From Planctomycetaceae bacterium (lineage in GTDB: Bacteria; Planctomycetota; Phycisphaerae; Phycisphaerales; Zrk34): a DNA stretch of 62,409 nt. Below, piece after piece: positions 18,485 to 26,877 of this stretch (positions within the stretch are counted from its first letter, which is position 1; every line of letters begins with the position of its first letter). The notes under the pieces were generated by a model, which worked only from the letters and a program-made list of their open reading frames with translations, had not been told where the DNA came from and searched no databases. The translations under genes were made by a program, and so were the position numbers. Location: assembly GCA_002685935.1 (NCBI GenBank), contig NYZD01000100.1, positions 1-62,409 of the forward strand, given 5' to 3'.

Positions 18485-19164
18485 ACGCGATGCGATGGAT
18501 GTTGCTGGTGTTATTAGTGTTGATCGCGGCTTCGGCCGACGGGCAGGCGCCCGAGGCGGCAGTGTCGGGTGAACCGACGCTCGATGAGCTGTTGGGATTG
18601 ACGCCGGAAACGCGGTCGGCGGAGTCGCCGTTGAGCGATGCCCCCCCACCGGGCGGTGGGGCCCCGGGCCCGCCGCTGGATCTGTCGCTGGACGAGCCGC
18701 CGACGGAGGTCTTTGACCAAGCGGTGGCGGACATGAAACGTGCGGCGGATCGTCTGGGTTTCGAGCAGGATCCGGGCATCGACACGCAGCGACTTCAGCA
18801 GGACGTGATCACGAAACTTGAGCGCATGATCGAGCAATTGCAGAACCAGCAGTCCTCGTCGTCGTCGCGTCAGAGCGGCCAGCAGAAAGAGCAGGCCAAA
18901 CAGGATGTGGGGAGCAAGCCGGGGGAACAACAGGCGGCGGGCGGCGGGAACAACCCCGCAACCACGGTCGGCCCGCCGGGGCAGGTGAATCCGCACGAGA
19001 CGGGGGAGAGTGCGTTGGCGGAACGCGTCGACGCGTGGGGGAATCTGCCGCCGCGTTTGCGGGATGGGCTGCTTCAGGGGTTGGAGGATCGATTCAGCCC
19101 GCTGTACCGAGATTTGACGGAACTTTACTACCAGCGTCTGGCGGAGGATGCGCAGACGCCTTGA
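18481..19164 (+). CDS. small exported Gln/Ser-rich protein of the VWA operon
   Basis: 227 residues from a GTG that overlaps the previous stop. A signal peptide (RWMLLVLLVLIAASADGQA) is followed by a Pro/Gly-rich linker, a helical segment (LQQDVITKLERMIEQLQNQQ), a Ser/Gln/Lys low-complexity tract, and a C-terminal helix-rich part (PPRLRDGLLQGLEDRFSPLY) ending in ELYYQRL. I do not recognise a family. Its tight coupling to the coiled-coil gene suggests a periplasmic partner of that protein. The start is decided by the overlap rather than by a strong ribosome-binding site. Confidence 0.75.
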   Translation: MNAMRWMLLVLLVLIAASADGQAPEAAVSGEPTLDELLGLTPETRSAESPLSDAPPPGGGAPGPPLDLSLDEPPTEVFDQAVADMKRAADRLGFEQDPGIDTQRLQQDVITKLERMIEQLQNQQSSSSSRQSGQQKEQAKQDVGSKPGEQQAAGGGNNPATTVGPPGQVNPHETGESALAERVDAWGNLPPRLRDGLLQGLEDRFSPLYRDLTELYYQRLAEDAQTP

Positions 19165-19187
19165 AACCGACTCGCTGATCGGAACAT

Positions 19188-20264
19188 ATGGTTTTCGCTG
19201 AACAAAGTGGAACAACTCTACGTCGCTGGATTGCCGTCTGGCTGGCGATCGTCGGGTTGCTGGCGCCAATGGTGCCGTCGGCGCGGACGGTGAAGGCGCA
19301 GGAGGCGGTGGCGGACGGGGACGAGACGGATCAATTCATTGAGAACACCGACGAGAGCCGCGCGGCGATGGAGCGGGGCCTTGAGTATCTGGCGTCGCAG
19401 CAGACGGCGGACGGCAGCTTTAGTGCGTCGCATTACGGGAAGAACGTGGCGGTGACGGCGCTGGCGTGTCTGGCGTTCATGTCCAACGGCGATTTGCCGG
19501 GGCGCGGGCGGTACGGGCCACAGGTCGAGCGCGGGGTTGATTTCGTGTTAAACCACGTGCACCCGACGGGCTTGATCGCGGCGGACACATCACACGGTCC
19601 GATGTACGGGCACGGTTTTGCGACGCTGCTGTTGGGTGAGATATACGGGCAGACGAACGATCCGCGTGTGCGGGAATCGCTGATCAAGGCGGTGCGTCTG
19701 ATTGTGGGGGCACAGAATCCGGAGGGCGGGTGGCGGTATCAGCCTCAACCATTCGATGCGGACCTGTCTGTGACGATCTGTCAGATCATGGCGCTGCGTT
19801 CGGCGCGGAACGCGGGCATCAAGGTGCCGACGACGACGATCGACAAGGCGATCGAGTACGTCCGCAAATCGCAGAACTCCGACGGTGGGTTCCGTTACAT
19901 GCTTGGCTCAAGCGGCAGTGCGTTCCCGAGATCGGCGGCGGGCGTGGCGGCGCTGTATTACGCCGGCGTGTATCAGGACGCGACGCTGGAGAAGGGGCTG
20001 GCGTATCTGCTGCGGCACAAGCCGGGCAAGCGTCAGGACGGCGGTCACTATTTTTACGGGCAATACTATGCGGTTCAGGCGATGTACCTGGCGGGCGGGA
20101 CGTATTGGCGGACGTGGTATCCGGCGATCCGCAATGAACTGCTGCGCCGGCAGAACCGAGCGGATGGTTCCTGGCAGGGGTCGGCCGGTCCGTCGTACGG
20201 GACGGCGATGGCGTTGATCATTCTGCATGTGCCCCACCGATATCTGCCGATCTTTGAACGATGA
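19188..20264 (+). CDS. exported prenyltransferase/squalene-oxidase repeat protein
   Basis: 358 residues. A signal peptide spans about 1-38 (LAIVGLLAPMVPSARTVKAQ). The mature part consists of repeats of an alpha/alpha-toroid fold shared with terpene cyclases and prenyltransferases: LEYLASQQTADGSFSAS, VRLIVGAQNPEGGWRYQ, IEYVRKSQNSDGGFRYM, and RRQNRADGSWQG. The QxxDGxW-type repeats are clear, but the DXDD catalytic motif of squalene-hopene cyclase is absent. A binding or structural role outside the cytoplasm therefore seems more likely than terpene cyclisation. The 3' end overlaps the next gene start (ATGATG). Confidence 0.85.
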   Translation: MVFAEQSGTTLRRWIAVWLAIVGLLAPMVPSARTVKAQEAVADGDETDQFIENTDESRAAMERGLEYLASQQTADGSFSASHYGKNVAVTALACLAFMSNGDLPGRGRYGPQVERGVDFVLNHVHPTGLIAADTSHGPMYGHGFATLLLGEIYGQTNDPRVRESLIKAVRLIVGAQNPEGGWRYQPQPFDADLSVTICQIMALRSARNAGIKVPTTTIDKAIEYVRKSQNSDGGFRYMLGSSGSAFPRSAAGVAALYYAGVYQDATLEKGLAYLLRHKPGKRQDGGHYFYGQYYAVQAMYLAGGTYWRTWYPAIRNELLRRQNRADGSWQGSAGPSYGTAMALIILHVPHRYLPIFER

Positions 20265-21670
20265 TGCGAACCACGACGATGTTGTTGGCCGGCGCGCTGG
20301 GGTGGTCGGTGTGGTGCGCCGAGTTGCGGGCTGAGGACGACGGGCAGATCAACGGCGCGGTGCTGATCGATCAGGACCTGAATCAAGAGGCGATCGGACT
20401 GCTGGGGCTCTCGGATGGATACCTCCGCTATTTCGGGTCGGATCGCCAACTCACGCGTCGGTCGTTGGACCAGGTGGTCGCGCTGCGGATGGAGGGATGG
20501 GAGCAGGCCCCGGGCGCGGCGGTGATCGTCGCGCCGGAGCCCGAGATCGCGACTGATCTGCCCCCGGGGGTGGTCATCGATGGCAACATGATCGTGATTG
20601 ACGGGAACGTACGTTTGCGACTGGGGGGGATACAGGCGGCGAACGTGAATATCAACGGTCGACGGATCGACATGGATGCGATCCATCGCGCGTTGGCGAT
20701 GCGCGAATTACAGGCGGCGATGGGCGACGGTGAGAGGGACGAAACGGGCGCGGCCGAAGCGGACACGATAGGGCAGATTCACCTGACCGATGGGCAGCGC
20801 ATGACCGGGAAGATGGCCGGCGTGATCGACGGGCAGACGCTGCGATGGCGGACTGACCACGCGACGGTCGCGGTGTCGCTTGACAAGATTGTGTGGATTG
20901 GGCCTATGGGGCGGGACGCTCGTGCGGCGGCGCCGGTGAGCACGGACGTGATCGAACTGACAAACGGCGACCATGCGGCGGGGCTGGTTGAATCGATCGA
21001 CGCGGACGGTGTCACGATCAACCTGGACGAACAGTCGATGCGGATCGACTGGCCGCGTGTGCAGTCGATGCGCCTGATCAATCCGGAGCGCTTGGCGGGC
21101 GGGGCGTGGCTGTGGCTGAACGATGGCAGCAGACTGTTGGTGGGCGAGCCGCTGATCACGCGGGAGCGCGTCACCGCACGCTGGTTCGGCGAACACGAGG
21201 TTGATCTGCCGCGCACCACGTTGCGCGAGATGCGATTCACGCGGCAGTATGAATTGATTCGTCTGGCGGATCTGTCGCCGACGATCCGGAGCGGCGGCGT
21301 GGTGTTCGGGGTGCCGATGCTACCGGAGCATCGAGGCGGGAAGATTTTCCTGCACGCTCCGATCGAGGTGGCGTATGCGCTGCCGAAGCGGGCGAGCCGA
21401 TTCGCGGCGACGGGGTCGCTGGAGGCGGCGGATTTGAACTGGGCGGACATGGACTGGACGGTGGGCACGGGCGTGGGCGAGACGGCGCGGATGCGGATCC
21501 ATGCTGAGCAACCGACGGCGACGGTGAACCTGCCGCTGGGCGGGCGGGGTCGGGGCGGCGAGTTAACGATTGGGCTGGAGACGGGGCGGAACGGGCCGGT
21601 GCGCGACCGGCTGACGTTGGTGGACGCGATGATTCTGGTCAAGCGGGTCGATGAGCGGGCGTCGGAGTGA
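20261..21670 (+). CDS. exported protein with NPCBM-like C-terminal domain
   Basis: 469 residues starting in the stop of the previous gene. An N-terminal signal peptide ends near AELRAED. The body has several beta-rich segments with repeated patterns of the type GQIHLTDGQRMTGKMAGVIDG and DVIELTNGDHAAGLVESIDA, that is, small beta-hairpin repeats. The last 110 residues (IEVAYALPKRASRFAATGSL through LTIGLETGRNGPVRDRLTLV) resemble NPCBM, a putative carbohydrate-binding module. It ends the long VWA operon. A role in binding a cell-surface polymer is plausible but unproven. Confidence 0.75.
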   Translation: MMRTTTMLLAGALGWSVWCAELRAEDDGQINGAVLIDQDLNQEAIGLLGLSDGYLRYFGSDRQLTRRSLDQVVALRMEGWEQAPGAAVIVAPEPEIATDLPPGVVIDGNMIVIDGNVRLRLGGIQAANVNINGRRIDMDAIHRALAMRELQAAMGDGERDETGAAEADTIGQIHLTDGQRMTGKMAGVIDGQTLRWRTDHATVAVSLDKIVWIGPMGRDARAAAPVSTDVIELTNGDHAAGLVESIDADGVTINLDEQSMRIDWPRVQSMRLINPERLAGGAWLWLNDGSRLLVGEPLITRERVTARWFGEHEVDLPRTTLREMRFTRQYELIRLADLSPTIRSGGVVFGVPMLPEHRGGKIFLHAPIEVAYALPKRASRFAATGSLEAADLNWADMDWTVGTGVGETARMRIHAEQPTATVNLPLGGRGRGGELTIGLETGRNGPVRDRLTLVDAMILVKRVDERASE

Positions 21671-21701
21671 CGGGGGCCGATGGGCCCGGATATGGGTGAG
21701 T

Positions 21702-21729
21702 TTGCCTGGCGGACGAGCCGATATATAAT
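21702..21729 (+). promoter_or_regulatory. promoter of rpmE
   Basis: TTGCCT (21702-21707), a 16-base spacer and a perfect TATAAT (21724-21729). Transcription would start near 21736, about 33 bases before the rpmE start codon. Confidence 0.6.
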
Positions 21730-21768
21730 AGGGGATTCGCGATTCACCGGAACGATTGGGAATGAGCC

Positions 21769-22008
21769 ATGAAAGCTGACATTCATCCAACGTATGAAGA
21801 TACGAACGTGACCTGTGCCTGCGGGTCGAATTTCACCACGCGAAGCACGCGGGGCGGCGAACTGCACGTGGACATCTGCTCGGCGTGCCATCCGTTCTTC
21901 ACGGGCAAGCAGAAGTTCGTGGACACGGCGGGCCGGGTCGAGAAGTTCCAGAAGCGTTTCGGCGACAATTACTTTGGGGCGAACAAGGAAAAAGCCGGCA
22001 AGGCTTAG
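21769..22008 (+). CDS. rpmE: 50S ribosomal protein L31
   Basis: 79 residues of the zinc-binding (C+) form of bL31: MKADIHPTY at the N-terminus, Cys at 16, 18, 37 and 40 (CAC...CSAC), [20 protein letters not shown] near the end. It sits at the central protuberance of the 50S subunit and bridges to the 30S head. The gene has its own promoter and terminator and precedes prfA, a frequent arrangement. Confidence 0.98.
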   Translation: MKADIHPTYEDTNVTCACGSNFTTRSTRGGELHVDICSACHPFFTGKQKFVDTAGRVEKFQKRFGDNYFGANKEKAGKA

Positions 22009-22031
22009 CGAATCGAAGAGACACTTTGACG

Positions 22032-22064
22032 AACCGTGGGCACGTGTTGTGCTCACGGTTTTCT
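22032..22064 (+). terminator. rho-independent terminator after rpmE
   Basis: AACCGTGGGCAC (22032-22043) pairs with GTGCTCACGGTT (22049-22060), 11 of 12 positions, around a five-base loop, and runs into TTTTCT. It separates rpmE from prfA, at least partly. Confidence 0.8.
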
Positions 22065-22129
22065 AATGCTTTGATCTTTACGGCCCGGTGACGGGCTGGG
22101 CGCAGCGCGGCCTGGTAACGGTGGACACG

Positions 22130-23203
22130 ATGGCGGATGGGTTGATCAACAAGCTGGAAGCGATGCTGGGACGGCTGGATGAGCTGGACGCGAAGTTGAT
22201 CGACCCGCAGGTGGCGAGTCGGCATGATGAGCTGATCGCCGTGAGCCGCACACGAGCGGCGATTGAGCCGATTTGCGCGCGGTATCGTGATTACCGGGCG
22301 GCGCTGGGCGAGGCCGAGGACGTGAAGCAAATGCTTGAAGGGGAAAGCGATCCGGAGATGCGGGAGATGGCGCGGGGAGAACTGGCGGAACTGGAGTCCA
22401 GGGCGGGTTCGCTGCTCGAACAGATTCGCGAGGAGCTGGTGACGACGGACGATCGTGCGGTGGGTTCAGTGATTCTGGAGATTCGCGCGGGCGTGGGCGG
22501 GGACGAAGCGGGGATCTGGGCCGGCGATCTGCTGGAGATGTATCAGCGGTACGCGTCGGATCAGGGCTGGTCGTGGGAGCCGATGTCGTTTAACGCATCG
22601 GAGATGGGCGGCTGCAAGGCGGCGATCGTGACGGTCGCGGGTGAGGGGGTGTGGCAGCATCTGGGGTTCGAGGGGGGGACGCATTGCGTGAAGCGTGTGC
22701 CGGCGACGGAGGCGCAGGGGCGGATTCACACGTCGACGGCGACGGTGGCGGTGCTGCCGGAGCCGGAGAAGCTGGCGATTGACATTGCGGAATCAGATGT
22801 GGAGATCGATATCACCACGTCGCAGGGACCGGGCGGACAGAATGTGAACAAGGTCGCGACGGCGGTGAAGATGCGGCACATCCCCACGGGCATCGAGGTC
22901 CGCATGCAGGACACGAAATCGCAGCGACAAAACCGAGTGAAGGCGTGGCAACTGCTGCGGGCACGGGTGTACGAGCATGAGCAGCGGCAGATCGACGCGG
23001 ATCGTGCGGCGAGCCGCTCGAAGATGATCGGCCGCGGCGGGCGCGAGGAGCGGATCCGGACGTATCGATACAAGGACAACCTGGCGGTCGACCACCGGAT
23101 CAATCAGTCGTTCAATCTGCAGGAGGTGATGGCGGGGAATCTGGCGGAGATGATCGCGGCGCTGATCGAGCAGGATAAGGCGGCGCGTCTGGCGGCGCTG
23201 TGA
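22130..23203 (+). CDS. prfA: peptide chain release factor 1
   Basis: 357 residues from ATG 22130, which gives the normal family N-terminus (LINKLEAMLGRLDELDAKL). A GTG at 22088 would add 14 atypical residues. The anticodon-like PAT motif lies at 191-193 (RVPATEAQGRIHTS) and marks RF1, reading UAA and UAG. The catalytic GGQ is at 235-237 (QGPGGQNVNK). It hydrolyses peptidyl-tRNA at the ribosome. The methyltransferase gene prmC, often next to prfA, is not adjacent here. Confidence 0.97.
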   Translation: MADGLINKLEAMLGRLDELDAKLIDPQVASRHDELIAVSRTRAAIEPICARYRDYRAALGEAEDVKQMLEGESDPEMREMARGELAELESRAGSLLEQIREELVTTDDRAVGSVILEIRAGVGGDEAGIWAGDLLEMYQRYASDQGWSWEPMSFNASEMGGCKAAIVTVAGEGVWQHLGFEGGTHCVKRVPATEAQGRIHTSTATVAVLPEPEKLAIDIAESDVEIDITTSQGPGGQNVNKVATAVKMRHIPTGIEVRMQDTKSQRQNRVKAWQLLRARVYEHEQRQIDADRAASRSKMIGRGGREERIRTYRYKDNLAVDHRINQSFNLQEVMAGNLAEMIAALIEQDKAARLAAL

Positions 23204-23211
23204 GGCGGCGG

Positions 23212-24327
23212 TCAACCCGAGAGGCGCTTGTCATATTGGCCGAGTTGGTAATAGGTCACGTGCTGGGCTTCGAGGAAGCCGGGGTGGAGGCGGTAGGACT
23301 TGCCGTCGCGTACGACGAGATTGCGATCGGTCGTTTGTTCGATGCACAGGTCGAGGAAGGTTGACGAACCGCGCGAGGCGCGGGGCGCGAAGTCGCTGTG
23401 CTGCTGGCGCTTGAACAACTCACCCCAGGTGTAGGTCTGGTCCATCATGGGCTGGAAATTGTCATCCATGAACAGATAGACCAGGGGCAGCCACTCGCGG
23501 TCGATCCAGCGGATCAGGCCCTCCTGCATGAACGCGACGTTTCCAAACCGGCGGGCGCCGTGGTCATAATCGGACAGGGAAACGAATCGATCGGGGTCGG
23601 CTTCCACTTCGCGGCTTGGCAGAAACACAAGGTGTTCCTCGGTCTTCTGGCGCATGGTGACTTCGATGAGCCGGTCGGGCTTCTCGCCGCTGTAGCAGAA
23701 CGTGACCTCGGGGTGCTGGCCGGGCGTGAACAGGAGTTCCACGAAGTAGCGGTAGCCCTCGTAGCGGCCGGGCTGGCGGTTGAGTTCGTTCTGAACCTTT
23801 TCGACGCGCGGCTGGTGGTCGGAGTGATAGGGACCATCTTCCCGCAGGTGGTTGATGACCGGTTGGTGGATGACGGCTCGACCGATGAGCAGGCTATGGG
23901 GGTCAACCCGGTAGAAGCAGCACGTGCTGCCGAAGACCTCTTCGAAGGCCTCCCGCACCGGCTTGCGGGCCTCGGCGCGTTTCGCGGCGCGGGGGAAGCG
24001 CACGGCAAGGCGTTCAATGGGACCGGAGGCGATGCCCTTCTCGGCGGCCTCGATGAAGAGTCGGAAGATATCGGCGACGAGCGCGACGCGGGACTTAGGG
24101 CGAAGGGCGAGGCGGCTGATCTCGATCCGGGTGCCGACGGAGATGCCCTTCATGTCGGTGTGCATCGTGGGCCGTCCGGCGTGCGCGCCAGTCATCCAAG
24201 TCGCGCGGGTGTAACGCTTGGCCAGTTGCCTGACGGCCGTGCGAATCCCCGCCGAAAGGGCGAAATCCGCACGGGGCTCGTAGTGAGCGACCAGATCGTA
24301 CACCTGAGGTTTGATCGGAAGGATCAT
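23212..24327 (-). CDS. conserved hypothetical protein, family not recognised
   Basis: 371 residues, convergent with prfA by eight bases. No signal peptide or membrane helix is evident. The sequence is well balanced in composition and has features of a folded cytoplasmic protein: PTMHTDMKGISVGTRIEISR near 50-70, FGSTCCFYRVDPHSLLIGRA near 130-150, a basic region KRAEARKPVREAFEEVF, and FLDLCIEQTTDRNLVVRDGK near the end. It starts 15 bases after the ABC exporter stop and is on the same strand, so the two are likely co-transcribed. I can assign no function. Confidence 0.75.
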   Translation of the reverse strand: MILPIKPQVYDLVAHYEPRADFALSAGIRTAVRQLAKRYTRATWMTGAHAGRPTMHTDMKGISVGTRIEISRLALRPKSRVALVADIFRLFIEAAEKGIASGPIERLAVRFPRAAKRAEARKPVREAFEEVFGSTCCFYRVDPHSLLIGRAVIHQPVINHLREDGPYHSDHQPRVEKVQNELNRQPGRYEGYRYFVELLFTPGQHPEVTFCYSGEKPDRLIEVTMRQKTEEHLVFLPSREVEADPDRFVSLSDYDHGARRFGNVAFMQEGLIRWIDREWLPLVYLFMDDNFQPMMDQTYTWGELFKRQQHSDFAPRASRGSSTFLDLCIEQTTDRNLVVRDGKSYRLHPGFLEAQHVTYYQLGQYDKRLSG

Positions 24328-24342
24328 GGATCGGGCACCGGC

Positions 24343-26373
24343 TCAGGCTACTTGTGCTAGACGTTTGAGTTCCTCTTCCTCTTCCTTTTCGCGCTGGCGT
24401 GCCCACTTCGGATCGTAGAGCTTGCGGAACAGGCCGTCCTTTTCAATGAGTTCGTCGTGGGTGCCGCGCTGGACGATGCGTCCGTTGTCGAGCACGAGGA
24501 TCAGGTGCGCGTCGCGGATCGTGGACAGGCGGTGGGCGATGATGAAGGTGGTGCGATCGTGCATGAGGGTGGTCAGGGCTTCCTGGACCTTCATCTCGGA
24601 GGCAGTGTCGAGGGCGCTGGTGGCCTCATCGAGGATCAAGAGGCGGGGATCACGAATCAGGGCTCGGGCGATGGCGAGCCGTTGGCGCTGGCCGCCGGAG
24701 AGGCGGGCGCCGCGGGAGCCGACAATCGTGTCGTAGCCGTAGGGCATGGCTTGGATGAACTCGTGGGCGTTGGCGAGCTTGGCGGCCTCGAAGACCTCGG
24801 CGTTGGTGGCGTCGGGCTTTCCGTAGAGCAGGTTCTCGCGGACAGTGCCTCGGAAGAGGTGGGTTTCCTGAAGGACGACGCTCATCTGGCTTTTCAGGCC
24901 GTGCAGTGAATAGTCGGCGATGTCGATGCCGTCGATGCGGATGGCTCCTTCGGTGCGGTCGTAGAAACGGGCGATCAGGTTGGCGACGGTCGTCTTGCCG
25001 GAGCCGCTGGGACCCACAAGGGCGATGACCTGCCCGGGCGTGGCGCGGAAGGAGATATCGCTGAGCACCTGCTTGGACATGGGGTAGGCGAAGCCGACGC
25101 GCTCGAATTCGACCTCGCCGGTGATCCGTCGGCGGATGGCGTTGGGTTTCTCGATCACATCAGGTTCGAGGTCGAGGATTTCGTAGACGCGCATGAGGCC
25201 CACGCGGGCGGGGATGATCTGGCCGGCGATGTTGATGAGCTGACGGATCGGGCCGTAGAGCGCGCCGGCATACATCACGAGCATGATGTAATTGCCTGCG
25301 GTCCCGTCCATCAGGATCACCCCGAGGCCACAGGCGAGCATGACCGCGATTGTACCGACGTTCGAGACCGAATCAGTGAAGACGCCCCAGCTATTGGACA
25401 GCCAGCCGGAGCGAATGCCGATCTCGTACCCTTCCCGGAGTTGTCCGATCAGAGCACGACACTCGCGCTGCTCTGCGGAGTAGCCCTTGACCATCTTGGC
25501 GGCATCGAAGACCTCGTGTGCCTTGCCTTGGATCTGGGAGTTCTTTTCCGAGGCCTTCCACGACTCGTAGGAAAGGCGTCGCTCAAACATGAAATAACTG
25601 AGGAAGTGCAGCGGCATGACGCCGATGGCGAGCAGGGCGATGCGCCAATCGAGGCAGAACAGAAGGATCAGAATGCCGACTGCTGAAAACACGGAGGTGA
25701 TCGTGTGCAGGACGGTGCCGGTCACGAGGGTGGTGATGGAGGCAACGTCTCCCATCAGGCGCGACATGATTTCGCCGGGGCTGCGGCTTTCGAAGAAGCC
25801 CAGTGACAGTTTCTGGACGTGGTCGTACATCCGCTTGCGCAGGTCGAAGACGATTCGGCCGGCAACAACGCGCATGAGGTGACCGCTGAGCAGGCCGAGC
25901 ACGGAGATAACCGCCCAGAGGGCGAACACAATCGCCAGAAGGACAAGAAACAGTCGCATGTCTTGATTGGTCAGGGCGTCGTCAATGATCAACTGGGTGA
26001 TCTTGGGGGGTATCAGCGACAAGCCGGCAAGGATGAGCAGGATGACAAGGGTTTGGGCCAACTTCCAGCGGTATGGCGTGACCAGCTTGAGGAACTGTTG
26101 AAGCCGGGTGCCGCGTGCACGGATTTGCGGTTCGTGGTGCGTCCGGACTCGCACGACGGCCAAAAGGGACACGACCAGTGCGGCGGTCAGCATGAGACGG
26201 GATGGATCCATCGCGCCGGTGATGATCAATCGCGTCACGATGGGAGGCAGGAACCACAAGCAGGCCACGATCGCGGCCACGATGAGACTCGCGGCCAGCA
26301 CGAGGCGACGCGACCCATCCGGGGCATGTCCGCTTCGTTGATCCTGCTGGTTCTCCTGCCTGCTGCGCATCAC
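24343..26373 (-). CDS. ABC exporter, fused permease and ATPase (MsbA-like)
   Basis: 676 residues. The N-terminal half has an extra pair of membrane helices (about 25-75) before the usual six-helix ABC permease; the coupling region FFESRSPGEIMSRLMGD is clear. The ATPase has Walker A GPSGSGKTT, Q-loop VVLQETHLF, signature ARLSGGQRQRLAIARAL, Walker B LLILDEATSALD and switch His in IIAHRLSTI. The tail ends in an acidic Glu run. It probably exports lipid A-like glycolipid, hopanoid-related lipid or a peptide. The GTG at 26373 is followed at once by ATG (26370), so either may start translation. A promoter about 220 bases upstream is likely. Confidence 0.92.
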   Translation of the reverse strand: MMRSRQENQQDQRSGHAPDGSRRLVLAASLIVAAIVACLWFLPPIVTRLIITGAMDPSRLMLTAALVVSLLAVVRVRTHHEPQIRARGTRLQQFLKLVTPYRWKLAQTLVILLILAGLSLIPPKITQLIIDDALTNQDMRLFLVLLAIVFALWAVISVLGLLSGHLMRVVAGRIVFDLRKRMYDHVQKLSLGFFESRSPGEIMSRLMGDVASITTLVTGTVLHTITSVFSAVGILILLFCLDWRIALLAIGVMPLHFLSYFMFERRLSYESWKASEKNSQIQGKAHEVFDAAKMVKGYSAEQRECRALIGQLREGYEIGIRSGWLSNSWGVFTDSVSNVGTIAVMLACGLGVILMDGTAGNYIMLVMYAGALYGPIRQLINIAGQIIPARVGLMRVYEILDLEPDVIEKPNAIRRRITGEVEFERVGFAYPMSKQVLSDISFRATPGQVIALVGPSGSGKTTVANLIARFYDRTEGAIRIDGIDIADYSLHGLKSQMSVVLQETHLFRGTVRENLLYGKPDATNAEVFEAAKLANAHEFIQAMPYGYDTIVGSRGARLSGGQRQRLAIARALIRDPRLLILDEATSALDTASEMKVQEALTTLMHDRTTFIIAHRLSTIRDAHLILVLDNGRIVQRGTHDELIEKDGLFRKLYDPKWARQREKEEEEELKRLAQVA

Positions 26374-26602
26374 CGGTATCCGTGGTGGTTTCGGCGTATT
26401 CGCCCCGATTGCCCATCAGGCCATACGACAAGCCTCAAGGGTGAACGGTTGTAAGTTGTGTAAAAGGGAGTCGGCCGGGTATCAGCCCATCATATTCGGA
26501 CGACGAATCTACCCATCTCCGTGGCAAGTCGTGTTGGATCCACCGGCCCCCAAGGGGCATTTCCACTGACCACTACAATCAGCCCGCTCCAACAGTTCGG
26601 AA

Positions 26603-26630
26603 AGTATATGTCGGTCCCGTGCCGGGTCAA
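26603..26630 (-). promoter_or_regulatory. promoter upstream of the ABC exporter
   Basis: On the minus strand TTGACC (26630-26625), a 16-base spacer and TATACT (26608-26603). Transcription would start near 26596, giving a leader of roughly 220 bases before the exporter. The intervening stretch to 26374 holds no gene that I recognise. Confidence 0.55.
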
Positions 26631-26646
26631 TAGTTTGGCACGTTTA

Positions 26647-26877
26647 TTAATCAGATTTTTCGACCATTCGGCGCAGGGACGTTAAGATTCCGGTCAGGTT
26701 TTCATCGACGGTTTGGATGGGGGCAGTCAGGTTGGGCAGGACGACGGATGGGCTGGGTAGTCGCGGCGTCGAGAATTCGTAAGATAGACGCTCGATCCGG
26801 ACTGGGTCGAGGCGGCGAACGAGAGACCAGACGGGCGGCATCGGCCGGACCATCACGTGGGGATAAACCACCATCAT
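26647..26877 (-). CDS. possible small protein divergent to shc
   Basis: A 76-residue frame from ATG 26877, ending in TAA. Its codon choice looks like that of neighbouring genes (many C- or G-ending codons), and the C-terminal third (TVDENLTGILTSLRRMVEKS) could be helical. Against it: its start overlaps the shc start codon on the opposite strand, no good ribosome-binding site is evident, and no family is recognised. It may be a chance frame. Confidence 0.3.
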   Translation of the reverse strand: MMVVYPHVMVRPMPPVWSLVRRLDPVRIERLSYEFSTPRLPSPSVVLPNLTAPIQTVDENLTGILTSLRRMVEKSD

